Shown here in pieces: positions 44,673-53,106 of a DNA stretch of 53,387 bases; within the stretch, counting starts at the first letter, position 1; each line of letters begins with the position of its first letter. Origin of the DNA: an uncultured Bacteroidales bacterium (GTDB taxonomy: Bacteria > Bacteroidota > Bacteroidia > Bacteroidales > Muribaculaceae); assembly GCA_947175575.1 (NCBI GenBank), contig CAMWNG010000006.1, forward strand, positions 1 to 53,387. Reading direction: 5' to 3'. The notes below the pieces were generated by a model. That model was not told the DNA's origin, did no database searches, and saw only the letters and a program-made list of their open reading frames with translations. A program made the translations under genes and the position numbers.

Positions 44673-45410
44673 TCAGATACGGTCGTTGAGGATTCTGTTT
44701 TCGAGCGCTGCGCGGTGGCGCGTGTAGTCTTTTGATGCGAGATACTGCTCGATGGATTCTATGTGGGCGAAGCGGTGAATGTCAGTACCAAGATATCGGA
44801 CAAGTCCCGCATCGATAAGGCTCTCTGCGGCTTTCTTCTCGTTAGCGCCGTAATAGCCCGCGAGGCTCAGCATGTTTACCTGAAGCGCAAGTCCGGCATC
44901 GACGAGCTTGGCCAGATGGTCGCGGTGGCCGTGGTAGTAGGTGTATCGTTCCGGATGGGCCATTATGGGGGTCAGGCCTTTGACCTGGATGTCAAACACG
45001 AGTTTCTCGAGATTCCAGGGTTCCTGCATGAAGGAATTCTCGATTAACACGCGGTTGCCGGGAATTGTCAGCATACGGTTTTCTTCAAGGTTGCGGTACA
45101 TCAGATCGTCGATGCGGTTCTCCGCCCAGTGATGAAGCTCGACATCCGTTCCGCGTGAAGCCACGGCTTCTTTGAGGCGGCTGAAAGGTTCGGCGATGGT
45201 TTCGGGAGTGTTCTCGAAAGTCGTCATGGTGATATGCGGCGACGCGAAGATGCGCTTGAATCCGAGCGCGGACATGCGTTCCACGAGTTCGGCTCCCGTC
45301 TCGAGGTCGGGGGCGCCGTCATCAATTCCCGGTATCACATGGCAGTGTATATCGGTGTTGAAGAACAAAGGCTGCGGGGACTGTGTGCGTCGTTTGAATA
45401 TCGAGAACAT
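44673..45410 (-). CDS. CpsB/YwqE-type tyrosine-protein phosphatase (PHP fold)
   Basis: 245 residues from the ATG at 45410. The frame can be extended to 45689, but the extension overlaps the promoter and a divergent gene and is not protein-like. The PHP metal-binding residues are visible: NTDIHCHVIPGIDDGAPD near residue 19, ASPHITMTTF, AENRIDD, MAHPERYTYY near 145 and GTDIHRF near 205. Family members use manganese to dephosphorylate tyrosine kinases that control capsule or exopolysaccharide export. No such kinase or export gene is in the window. A -7 box lies 33 nt upstream. Confidence 0.88.
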   Translation of the reverse strand: MFSIFKRRTQSPQPLFFNTDIHCHVIPGIDDGAPDLETGAELVERMSALGFKRIFASPHITMTTFENTPETIAEPFSRLKEAVASRGTDVELHHWAENRIDDLMYRNLEENRMLTIPGNRVLIENSFMQEPWNLEKLVFDIQVKGLTPIMAHPERYTYYHGHRDHLAKLVDAGLALQVNMLSLAGYYGANEKKAAESLIDAGLVRYLGTDIHRFAHIESIEQYLASKDYTRHRAALENRILNDRI

Positions 45411-45442
45411 ATACGTTTGTGGGCGTCTTGGATTTAACGGCG

Positions 45443-45450
45443 CAAAATTA
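45443..45450 (-). promoter_or_regulatory. Bacteroidota -7 promoter box for the CpsB-like gene
   Basis: On the minus strand this is TAATTTTG, 33 nt upstream of the ATG at 45410. Its position supports that start over the longer frame. Confidence 0.55.
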
Positions 45451-45580
45451 CGAAATAATTTTGAAAAATAATCGCGGCCGTCACGCTGCCGTCGCAACGT
45501 ATCCTGTTTTTTACACTCATTTTTGACTGATTTATAAAATTTAACGCGTGGGTTATGCTTACTACCTAAAAAAATTGTTG

Positions 45581-45588
45581 TAACTTTG
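45581..45588 (+). promoter_or_regulatory. Bacteroidota -7 promoter box for the acyltransferase operon
   Basis: TAACTTTG matches TAnnTTTG. Transcription would start near 45595, after the GTG at 45593, so the ATG at 45611 is the likely start. Confidence 0.65.
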
Positions 45589-45610
45589 AAGCGTGATATT
45601 ATCCAATGAT

Positions 45611-46816
45611 ATGACAACAACAGAAAACACATATACCCCGGCCGCTGTCCCGGCCGAATTTGAAGACATAGCACCTTACGACGACGCACAATATCAAGAA
45701 AAACTTGCGTCGCTGATTCACGAACCGGGTTTCGAGCATGCCGTACGTTATGTGCTGCCCGATGTCAATTATCCGGAATTTGCCGACAGTCTGCTCAAGG
45801 TCAAGAACCAGCATGACTTTCAGCAGAATGTGATGGGGCCATTCCTCGAGATGCTCGTGAAGACCACTACCGCCGGGCTCAGCTGCGACGGCCTTGAAAA
45901 CATCCTTCCCGACCGCAACTACACGTTCATCACCAACCACAGGGATATCGTGCTCGACGCCTCGTTTCTCAACCTGTGCTTCATACGCCGCAAGATGCCG
46001 ATAACACAGGTGGCCATCGGCAATAATCTTCTGATTTACGACTGGATAACCGATCTGGTGAAACTCAACCGCAGTTTTATCGTTAAGCGCGATGTCCGCA
46101 TGGTGGACGCTCTGGCTGCAGCCAGACAGCTTTCAGCGTATATCCATTATGTGGTCAATGACCGTCACGAGAGCGTTTGGATCGCTCAGCGCGAGGGTCG
46201 GGCAAAGGATAGCAACGACGTAACTCAGGAGAGTCTGATAAAGATGATAGGCCTCGCTCCGGACGAGGATGCAAAATCCAATATCTTGGGAGCTAATCTC
46301 CTGCCTGTGTCGATTTCGTATGAATTCGACCCCAACGACTATCTGAAAGTGCGCGAATTCCTGCTCCGCAGGCGTGATCCGGATTTCAAAAAGTCACAGC
46401 GCGACGATCTTTTCAGCATGGAGACCGGCTTGCTCAGTTTCAAAGGCCGGGTGCACATGCGCATCGGTAAATGTATTAATCCCGAACTTGAGGCAGCCGA
46501 CACTCCGTCGCGCCTCGAAGCCGTGCGTGAAGCTTGCCGCCTGATCGATCTTGAGATTCATGACGGCTACGAACTGTTCCCCTGCAATTATATCGCATAT
46601 GACCGGGTGAACGAGACTGACCGTTTCGCGCAGAAGTATTCTGAGTCCGATGTCAATTCTTTCCGCGAGTATATCAACCGCCAGCTCGACCGTGTGGATC
46701 TGCCGGACATTACCCCGGAAGAACGCGAGTACATGCAGCACATGATGCTCACTATGTATGCCAATCCTGTCAAGAACCAGCTGGCCGCGCGCGGCGAAGC
46801 TGACACGAACGTCTGA
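45611..46816 (+). CDS. PlsC-like 1-acyl-glycerol-3-phosphate acyltransferase family protein
   Basis: 401 residues. The acyltransferase motif N-H-x4-D is present as TFITNHRDIVLDASFLN near residue 100. The second block VWIAQREGRAKDSND near 190 matches the glycine-containing E-G-R motif that binds the glycerol phosphate. No clear membrane span is seen, so it is probably peripheral on the inner membrane. It should acylate a lysophospholipid or related acceptor. It heads a probable operon with a metallophosphoesterase (9-bp gap) and folK. Confidence 0.85.
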   Translation: MTTTENTYTPAAVPAEFEDIAPYDDAQYQEKLASLIHEPGFEHAVRYVLPDVNYPEFADSLLKVKNQHDFQQNVMGPFLEMLVKTTTAGLSCDGLENILPDRNYTFITNHRDIVLDASFLNLCFIRRKMPITQVAIGNNLLIYDWITDLVKLNRSFIVKRDVRMVDALAAARQLSAYIHYVVNDRHESVWIAQREGRAKDSNDVTQESLIKMIGLAPDEDAKSNILGANLLPVSISYEFDPNDYLKVREFLLRRRDPDFKKSQRDDLFSMETGLLSFKGRVHMRIGKCINPELEAADTPSRLEAVREACRLIDLEIHDGYELFPCNYIAYDRVNETDRFAQKYSESDVNSFREYINRQLDRVDLPDITPEEREYMQHMMLTMYANPVKNQLAARGEADTNV

Positions 46817-46825
46817 CGCTGTAAG

Positions 46826-48010
46826 ATGAGAGTCCCGCTTCTGCCGGTTCTGTGTGTGCTCCTCGTGGGAGTGCTGCTTGATTGCTACATCTATCGCCGC
46901 ATGCGGCATGCCGGTGTGCGCCGCGGGTGGCTGTGGGTGTATGTCGCGGTTGCAATAGTGGTGAGCGGTGCCCTTCTTTGTGTTGATCTCTGGCCCAAGA
47001 AATCGGCTGGAGATTCGTCGTTGCTTGTGCTGATGTGGGCATTGTTCACCTACATCTCCGTATATTTGCCGAAACTCGTGTTCGCGCTCGTATCTCTTGT
47101 GCAACAGTTGCTCGGCCGGCTGTTCCGGCGCAGGTTGCGCGGGATCGCGATCGCGGGAGGTGTATTTGCCTTCGCAATGTTCGCGTTGATGTGGTGGGGT
47201 GCGCTCTTCAACCGCTTCAACATACAGATAAACGAGGTGGAAGTGCCGATAGCCGGATTACCCCCGGCGTTTGACGGCTACCGTATCGTGCAGGTATCGG
47301 ATATACACAGCGGAACTTACGGCACCGATACTACCTTCCTTGACAAACTTGTCAATTGTGTCAATTCGCGGCAGGCAGATATGATTGTCTTTACCGGCGA
47401 CATCGTGAACCGTCATTCCGAAGAGCTTTTGCCGTTCATGTCCGTACTTGGGCGGATGCAGGCTCCGGACGGTGTATTGTCGGTGATGGGTAATCATGAT
47501 TACGGCGACTATTACCGTTGGCCTGATGAAAACGCTCACCGTGCCGACGCGCGGAATCTCAAGGCGATGGAGGGGGCTATGGGTTGGCGGATGCTCAATA
47601 ACGAGAATATGAAGGTGCGCCGCGGCGCGGATTCGCTTGTAGTGATCGGCGTTGAGAATATCGGGGATCATCCTTTCCCTGTTTACGGCAGTTTGACTGA
47701 CGCTTATCCGGATGCGTCAGATAGTGCGGTCAAAGTCCTTCTTAGCCATAATCCCGCTCACTGGGTCGACTCGATATCCGGTCACCGTGACATGAACATC
47801 GCCCTGACTCTGGCCGGCCATACACACGCCATGCAGATCGAGGCGTTCGGACATTCGCCCGCATCGCTTCGTTATCCCACCTGGGGAGGAATGTACACTG
47901 ACAGTCTGGGACGCCACCTCTATGTGAATATCGGAACGGGCGAGGTCGGATTTCCTGCCAGAATCGGAGCCACTCCGGAAGTAACGGTATTCACCTTGCG
48001 CCGCAGATGA
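46826..48010 (+). CDS. Membrane-bound metallophosphoesterase (YkuE-like)
   Basis: 394 residues. The first 135 residues hold about four hydrophobic segments (LLPVLCVLLVGVLLDCYIYR, VYVAVAIVVSGALLCVDLW, LVFALVSLV, IAIAGGVFAFAMFALMWW). The phosphoesterase domain follows with all metal ligand motifs: VQVSDIHSG near 156, IVFTGDIVNRH near 192, VMGNHDYGDYY near 220, LLSHNPAHW near 307 and LAGHTHAMQ near 330. It acts at the inner membrane, perhaps on a lipid-linked pyrophosphate, as related enzymes do. It overlaps folK by ATGA. Confidence 0.9.
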   Translation: MRVPLLPVLCVLLVGVLLDCYIYRRMRHAGVRRGWLWVYVAVAIVVSGALLCVDLWPKKSAGDSSLLVLMWALFTYISVYLPKLVFALVSLVQQLLGRLFRRRLRGIAIAGGVFAFAMFALMWWGALFNRFNIQINEVEVPIAGLPPAFDGYRIVQVSDIHSGTYGTDTTFLDKLVNCVNSRQADMIVFTGDIVNRHSEELLPFMSVLGRMQAPDGVLSVMGNHDYGDYYRWPDENAHRADARNLKAMEGAMGWRMLNNENMKVRRGADSLVVIGVENIGDHPFPVYGSLTDAYPDASDSAVKVLLSHNPAHWVDSISGHRDMNIALTLAGHTHAMQIEAFGHSPASLRYPTWGGMYTDSLGRHLYVNIGTGEVGFPARIGATPEVTVFTLRRR

Positions 48011-48375
48011 TCGCTCATAAAGCAGTACTCTTGCTTGGAAGCAATGTTGAATCGCGCGTCGGAATTCTCGAACGCGCGCTTGTGCGTGTGGACAGTCTCG
48101 GACATCGTGAACGTGTGAGCGAAGTGTGTCTGAGCGCTGATGTCGCCGGTCTCGGAAATGATTATGCCAATGTTACCGCCGTGTATTCTACTGAGATGAC
48201 ACTCGGCGATTTTTGTTGTGCGCTGGCGGCTATTGAAACCGAGGCCGGGCGTATTCCTTCAAGTAAATACACCGGAATCATGCCTCTTGATATAGATGTG
48301 GTGATATGGGATGGGGCGGTGGTCTCGCCCGATGATTTCTCGCGTCCGTATTTCAGGCGTGAGATTATCGGATAG
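48007..48375 (+). CDS. folK: Short HPPK-like protein (FolK family)
   Basis: 122 residues, shorter than typical HPPK (about 160). It opens with AVLLLGSNVESRVGILERAL, the pterin/ATP-binding start of the family. It keeps NDYANVTAVYST, the ETEAGRIPSSKYTGIMPLDIDVVIWDG block with the two magnesium aspartates, and lacks most of the flexible loop 3 and the usual G-P-R-T before the aspartates. HPPK transfers pyrophosphate from ATP to 6-hydroxymethyl-dihydropterin in folate synthesis. Whether this shortened form still does so is uncertain. It overlaps the metallophosphoesterase gene by four bases and the convergent DUF3316 gene by 11. Confidence 0.75.
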   Translation: MIAHKAVLLLGSNVESRVGILERALVRVDSLGHRERVSEVCLSADVAGLGNDYANVTAVYSTEMTLGDFCCALAAIETEAGRIPSSKYTGIMPLDIDVVIWDGAVVSPDDFSRPYFRREIIG

Positions 48376-49159
48376 GCAGACTTATGCGTTTTATGACTAC
48401 ACCCACCACGAATGAGTGTGTGATGGAGCGTGAAGTATTTCCCGACGCATAGGAATCGAAATACTCCATTCGGTAGCCGAGGCGCAGGGTGGTGCGACCG
48501 AAGTGCAGATCGGCGGTCAGGAGGTTGTCAAGACGGAAATAGCTTCCGGGCCATGCGAAATGGCACAGGCCGGAATGATTTCCGAGCCAAATTTCATAAT
48601 ACAGTTCATCATAGTCAGGCCCGAAAAATGCACCGATAAGCGGCATTCGGGGCATATATCGCACTGTCACCGGCAGGCGTCCGATGCTGAAGTCGTAGCT
48701 TGCCGCGGCTGTAAGTCCGAGAGTAGCGGAGACCTGCGCCTGAGCGGGGTTGTTGCCGTTGCGTGGCAGATATAGCACTCCCGCATTTACTGTCGCGTTT
48801 CCACCGATAGCCACGCGCAGACCCTCTGCCGGGCGGAACACGCGCATCATGCTCCAGGACGGACGCAATTCGAGTTGCTGCATGCGTGCGGTTCCGGCAG
48901 GGTTAAGCATGCGTGAATAGCCGAAGGTGCCATGAAGCATCATTTCCCAGCGTTCGGGACTGAAACGCATCGGCTGGATGCGTTCGTAGTCAAGCGCGAT
49001 CGCGGTGCCGTCATAGTGCAGGGGGCTGAGATATGTGTCGGTGCGGTGGGCTGTCCCGAATTCCAGAGAGTAGGCGGAGGTGACAGGAAGCGGTTCGGCG
49101 GCGGTGAGGCCGAGAACCGCCGGCAAGGCGAGAATTATGGCTTGGAGGCGGTGGAACAT
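48365..49159 (-). CDS. DUF3316-family outer-membrane protein
   Basis: 264 residues. A signal peptide (MFHRLQAIILALPAVLGLTA) is followed by alternating-strand sequence typical of a small beta-barrel, with many aromatic girdle residues (YSLEFGTAHRTDTYLSPLHY, LGYRMEYFDSYASGNTSRSI) and a final strand ending in an arginine. The family is restricted to Bacteroidota and has no known function. Its ATG overlaps the last base of the parC stop codon, so it is translated from the parC message. Confidence 0.82.
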   Translation of the reverse strand: MFHRLQAIILALPAVLGLTAAEPLPVTSAYSLEFGTAHRTDTYLSPLHYDGTAIALDYERIQPMRFSPERWEMMLHGTFGYSRMLNPAGTARMQQLELRPSWSMMRVFRPAEGLRVAIGGNATVNAGVLYLPRNGNNPAQAQVSATLGLTAAASYDFSIGRLPVTVRYMPRMPLIGAFFGPDYDELYYEIWLGNHSGLCHFAWPGSYFRLDNLLTADLHFGRTTLRLGYRMEYFDSYASGNTSRSITHSFVVGVVIKRISLPIR

Positions 49160-51888
49160 CAGTCGAAAAGACGTTGTTGGCCGTTGAATTCGTCGCGGAG
49201 TTCATCATCGCTCACCTCTTCGAATTGTTCGGCTGTTTCTTCAGGTTCCTGAGGCATGGAGATCTCTGTCGAGTCATCGGTCGATGACTGTTCTTTAGGT
49301 TCAAGTTCCTCGACTGATGCGATGGTGTATGTGGTGAGGCGTTTTCCTCGGGCCTTGAAAGATTTGAGTCCGATGAATTCCTCGGCATCGACTGTCATCG
49401 GTTCGCGCACGGCATCGTCGGCGCCGAATGTCACCTTGAACATGGCTCCGGGGTTGTCCGAAAGCGCGATTAGGGTGGAGCGGTCTGAGTCGGTGAGATA
49501 GCGTTGTACTTTCGATGACGCTTCGAACGTGAAGCGTTTGATGTAGGGATAACCTTGCTCGGCATCGTTTAGAATTGCGGTCCACACTTTGTCGGGCTCG
49601 AATTTTTCGATGCGCAGGATGTTGTCGTCGTAATGGTTTGTGGCCTGGAAAGTTGTGGTATAGAATTCGCCGTTGCGTGTGATGACCAGAATCCGGTCTT
49701 CGCCGGTGAATTCGCCCAGATATTCGCCGCGGCCATCGAAGTTGAGACGCAGCACATCGTGGTCGAACCATACCTGCAACCCTCCGAGTGTGGATGCTCC
49801 GTGACTCTTGAGGGTCAGACGCTGCAATTCGTTGCGTGTGACGAGGTTTCCCATGGCTGCGCGGCCTTTGGGGCGTATGTTGGCGAAATCGACGTCGAGC
49901 TGCAGTTTCTTGAGCCCGCGTTTGGGCTTGAGAATCACTTTTACCACTTCGGCCTCGCCGTTCGGATTGGCTGAGAACCACATGACCTTGGAGCCGGCGG
50001 GCACCGGATTGCCGGGTATGATGTTGTACACTTTGTCGCGTGTGAGTCCTGTGGCGGCGAAGCGCTTCATCATGTAAGGGCCGGTCTTTCCCTGACGGTA
50101 GATCACGTTGTAGATGGTGCGGTTGTCGTTGCGTTTGAACACGGCTATGTGCATCACACCTTCATCGACGGCCATTTTGTCCTGCACGCGGCATACCATA
50201 TAGCGGCCGTCTTTGTAGAATATGATGATGTCGTCGATATTGGAGCAGTTGCACACGAATTCGCCGTTCTTGAGACCCGTACCCACGAAACGGTCTTCGC
50301 GGTTAATGTAGAGCTTTTCGGTGGCTTCGGCAACGGTCGCGGCCTCGATGGAGTCGAATCCGCGGATGACGGTGCGGCGCGGATGATTCGCTCCGTATTT
50401 TTCCTTGAGGCGTTCGAACCAACCTATCGTGTATTCGACCATCGCGGAGAGGTGGCGGTGCACCTCGTCGATGCGTTCGCGGAGGCGTGTCATCTGACGG
50501 TCGGACTCGTCGGCGTTGAAGCGCATGATGCGTTTCATCTTGATTTCGAGCAGGCGCAGGATGTCATCATCCTCCACCGGGCGGACGAAGTCCTTGACGA
50601 ACGGCTCGAGACGTTTGTAGATGTGCGCTTTTGCCGATTCGAGGTCTTTGGCTTCTTCGTATTCCTTGTCCTTGTATATGCGGTTTTCGATGAAGATGCG
50701 TTCAAGCGATGCGAACAGCAACTGGTTGTTGAGTTCGCCGAGTTCGTATTCGAGTTCGGCTTTCAATATGGCCATCGTGCGGTCCGCGGAGTGACGCAGC
50801 ACGTCGCTGACACCTATGAATTCGGGTTTGTCGCCTACGATCACGCAGCAGTTCGGCGAGATTGACACCTCGCAGTCGGTGAAGGCATAGAGGGCGTCGA
50901 TTGCCATGTCTGACGATGTACCGGGCTGCAGATGCACGACGATACGGGCGTTTTCGGAAGTGTTGTCGTCCACCTTGCGCACCTTTATCTTGCCTTTCTC
51001 CATGGCCTTGATTATGGAGTCGATTACGGCTCCTGTGGTGCGTCCGAACGGAATTTCGGTTATGGCGAGGGTGCGGTTGTCCACTTTCTCGATTTTTGCC
51101 CGCACCTTCAGCGAGCCGCCTCGGCGCCCGTCGTTGTATCGGCTTACATCAATGAAGCCACCGGTCACGAAGTCGGGAAGAAGTGTGAATTCTTCACCGC
51201 GAAGATAGGCGATGGAGGCGTCGAGCAGTTCGTTGAAGTTGTGAGGGAGGATTTTCGATGACAGACCCACGGCTATGCCTTCGGCACCTTGGGCGAGCAG
51301 CAGCGGAAATTTGGAGGGTAGGGTTACGGGCTCGCGTTTGCGGCCGTCGTAGCTCCAGGTCCATTCCGTCACTTTCGGGTTATAGAGAGTCTCGAGGGCG
51401 AAGGTGGAGAGTCGGGCCTCGATGTATCGGCCGGCCGCGGCGGAGGCTCCGGTGAGCACGTTACCCCAGTTACCTTGTGTGTCGATGAGCAATTCTTTCT
51501 GTCCGAGCTGAACCAGAGCGTCGTTGATCGAAGCGTCGCCGTGCGGGTGATACTGCATGGTGTTGCCCACGATGTTGGCCACCTTGTTGTAGCGTCCGTC
51601 GTCAAGGGTCTTCATGGAGTGGAGGATTCGACGCTGCACAGGCTTCAGTCCGTCCTCGATGTTGGGGACGGCGCGTTCGAGAATCACGTATGAGGCATAG
51701 TCCAGAAACCATGTCTGGAACATTCCGCTGAGGTGGTGACGTATGACGTCGTGCGGATCGCAGTAGGGGCGGGGAGTGCCCGGGGCTATGGCTGTCTCTT
51801 CTGTTTCAGGCACGAGGTCGGCGGATTCGGCATCCGGTTCGTTGCCGTCGGGTGTGATTTCTTCGGGGTCTGTGTATTCTTCGCTCAC
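49159..51888 (-). CDS. parC: Topoisomerase IV / gyrase-type subunit A (ParC)
   Basis: About 909 residues. The start is taken as the GTG at 51888 (SEEYTDPEEI). An in-frame TTG at 51897 is possible and would add three residues. The breakage-reunion domain has SYVILERAVPNIEDGLKPVQ, then MQYHPHGDASINDAL, and the active-site tyrosine in AAGRYIEARLSTFA near residue 155. A coiled-coil region follows near 370-440. The C-terminal beta-pinwheel lacks a clear GyrA box, and a long acidic tail (EQSSTDDSTEISMPQEPEET) ends the protein. It decatenates chromosomes with ParE, which is not in the window. The gene is followed by DUF3316. Confidence 0.92.
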   Translation of the reverse strand: MSEEYTDPEEITPDGNEPDAESADLVPETEETAIAPGTPRPYCDPHDVIRHHLSGMFQTWFLDYASYVILERAVPNIEDGLKPVQRRILHSMKTLDDGRYNKVANIVGNTMQYHPHGDASINDALVQLGQKELLIDTQGNWGNVLTGASAAAGRYIEARLSTFALETLYNPKVTEWTWSYDGRKREPVTLPSKFPLLLAQGAEGIAVGLSSKILPHNFNELLDASIAYLRGEEFTLLPDFVTGGFIDVSRYNDGRRGGSLKVRAKIEKVDNRTLAITEIPFGRTTGAVIDSIIKAMEKGKIKVRKVDDNTSENARIVVHLQPGTSSDMAIDALYAFTDCEVSISPNCCVIVGDKPEFIGVSDVLRHSADRTMAILKAELEYELGELNNQLLFASLERIFIENRIYKDKEYEEAKDLESAKAHIYKRLEPFVKDFVRPVEDDDILRLLEIKMKRIMRFNADESDRQMTRLRERIDEVHRHLSAMVEYTIGWFERLKEKYGANHPRRTVIRGFDSIEAATVAEATEKLYINREDRFVGTGLKNGEFVCNCSNIDDIIIFYKDGRYMVCRVQDKMAVDEGVMHIAVFKRNDNRTIYNVIYRQGKTGPYMMKRFAATGLTRDKVYNIIPGNPVPAGSKVMWFSANPNGEAEVVKVILKPKRGLKKLQLDVDFANIRPKGRAAMGNLVTRNELQRLTLKSHGASTLGGLQVWFDHDVLRLNFDGRGEYLGEFTGEDRILVITRNGEFYTTTFQATNHYDDNILRIEKFEPDKVWTAILNDAEQGYPYIKRFTFEASSKVQRYLTDSDRSTLIALSDNPGAMFKVTFGADDAVREPMTVDAEEFIGLKSFKARGKRLTTYTIASVEELEPKEQSSTDDSTEISMPQEPEETAEQFEEVSDDELRDEFNGQQRLFD

Positions 51889-51924
51889 TGGTATCAAATC
51901 TTTAAGGTAATGACTTGCTCAAGG

Positions 51925-51932
51925 CAAAGGTA
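51925..51932 (-). promoter_or_regulatory. Bacteroidota -7 promoter box for parC
   Basis: On the minus strand this is TACCTTTG. Transcription would start near 51919, about 20-30 nt before the possible start codons. Confidence 0.6.
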
Positions 51933-52034
51933 CGAAAAAATCCGCATATAATCGAGAGACTATGCGGAGAATATGCCTTTAACGGTATAAAAGACACTGC
52001 GACTGGGACATCGCAGGTGGTTCGGACACTGCAG

Positions 52035-53018
52035 TTAAAGTTGACCGGTGTTGCGGAAATATTTTTCGAGCACCATGAGCGAGATGAGATCTTCGCGTTC
52101 CTCGTCGCGGAAACGGTCGACGTATGCGTTGGCGTTGGCTATGATGGCTTCACATTCGTCGGGATGAGCTATGTAATAGCTCAGACGGTCCGGGAGGTCA
52201 GAGAAGTCCGGCGCGATCTCTATGTAATGGTGGTCGGGGATGAGGGTGCCTTCCATGAACCATGATTCGCATGTGGGCCGTGGCATCACGGCTACGGAGT
52301 TTGATGACATGACCCATTTAAGATTGCTTGCTACATCGTTTCCTTCAAGTGCAAGAATAAATTTGTGGCGCAGCTGTTCCGGAATGGTGAGTTTGTGGCG
52401 GAGCCATTCGGGATGCTCGTCGTTGTATCGTGTGACATCGCCTGCGTCAACCATCGGATGACCGTAAAATTTTTCCAAAAAACGGATTCGGTTGTCTTTT
52501 CCGCCGATCTTGCCACGGAACAGGGCTATGTCTGACTTTTGCCGGAACGGAATATCGTTCTTGGCAAATATGAAATGTCGCACGCGGTCGAGTTTGAACA
52601 GCACCGAGAACGCATTGTCGGCGCTGTCTGCAATGGGGCGGCTTTTGGTCACCGAAGGTTTGTCGGGCACATAGTCGATATCGCCCGGGAGGAGTCTGAG
52701 TCTGAGATCGGGGTTGAAGTATCGCGCATAACGCCAGGTGTCCAGGTAATAGACTTTCTGCCGGGTCATCTCCATCTCGCGGATTGTGGGGCATCCGTCG
52801 CACAAGGGAGTCCCGGGCCGGAGTCTGTTGCAGTAATCGCGGCGTTCGAGCATGTATTCGTAATCAGGGCGCAAGGCTGCCGACTCAAGCCGTCGCTGCA
52901 GCATTCTGCGGAAAGGTTCGGCCGGGCACACGGAGCGGAGGTATGACGCGAGATAGTAGTGCCATTTGGGATTCTTTCCGCTATTGAACATGAAATACAG
53001 TTTTTGAGCGAGCGACAT
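52035..53018 (-). CDS. Glycosyltransferase family 90 (CAP10/LpsA-like)
   Basis: 327 residues. The family 90 core is visible: FAKNDIPFRQKSDIALFRGK near residue 150, then RHKFILALEGNDVASNLKWV near 217 and SNSVAVMPRPTCESWFMEG, with the glutamate-glycine and the tryptophan typical of the nucleotide-sugar site. DHHYIEIAPDFSDL and ANANAYVDRFRDEERED follow. Bacterial members add sugars to lipopolysaccharide or capsule. It has no signal peptide and is probably cytoplasmic or membrane-associated. It lies alone between parC and the inositol-phosphate synthase gene. No promoter consensus was found upstream. Confidence 0.88.
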   Translation of the reverse strand: MSLAQKLYFMFNSGKNPKWHYYLASYLRSVCPAEPFRRMLQRRLESAALRPDYEYMLERRDYCNRLRPGTPLCDGCPTIREMEMTRQKVYYLDTWRYARYFNPDLRLRLLPGDIDYVPDKPSVTKSRPIADSADNAFSVLFKLDRVRHFIFAKNDIPFRQKSDIALFRGKIGGKDNRIRFLEKFYGHPMVDAGDVTRYNDEHPEWLRHKLTIPEQLRHKFILALEGNDVASNLKWVMSSNSVAVMPRPTCESWFMEGTLIPDHHYIEIAPDFSDLPDRLSYYIAHPDECEAIIANANAYVDRFRDEEREDLISLMVLEKYFRNTGQL

Positions 53019-53052
53019 TGGCGGCGGTGGATTTGATACTTCTAATAAAGGA

Positions 53053-53078
53053 CCTCCCCCGCGGTAAGGCGGGGGAGG
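53053..53078 (-). terminator. Terminator after the inositol-phosphate synthase gene
   Basis: CCTCCCCCGC and GCGGGGGAGG form a perfect 10-bp stem with a 6-nt loop. On the minus strand it is followed by TCCTTTATT, 29 bp after the stop codon at 53107. Confidence 0.8.
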
Positions 53079-53106
53079 CGGTTATGAGGGATGAGTGCTA
53101 TTAGAA

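Noticed and set aside
45411-45689. N-terminal extension of the CpsB-like protein
   Set aside because: It covers the -7 boxes of both divergent genes and encodes low-complexity sequence unlike the family.
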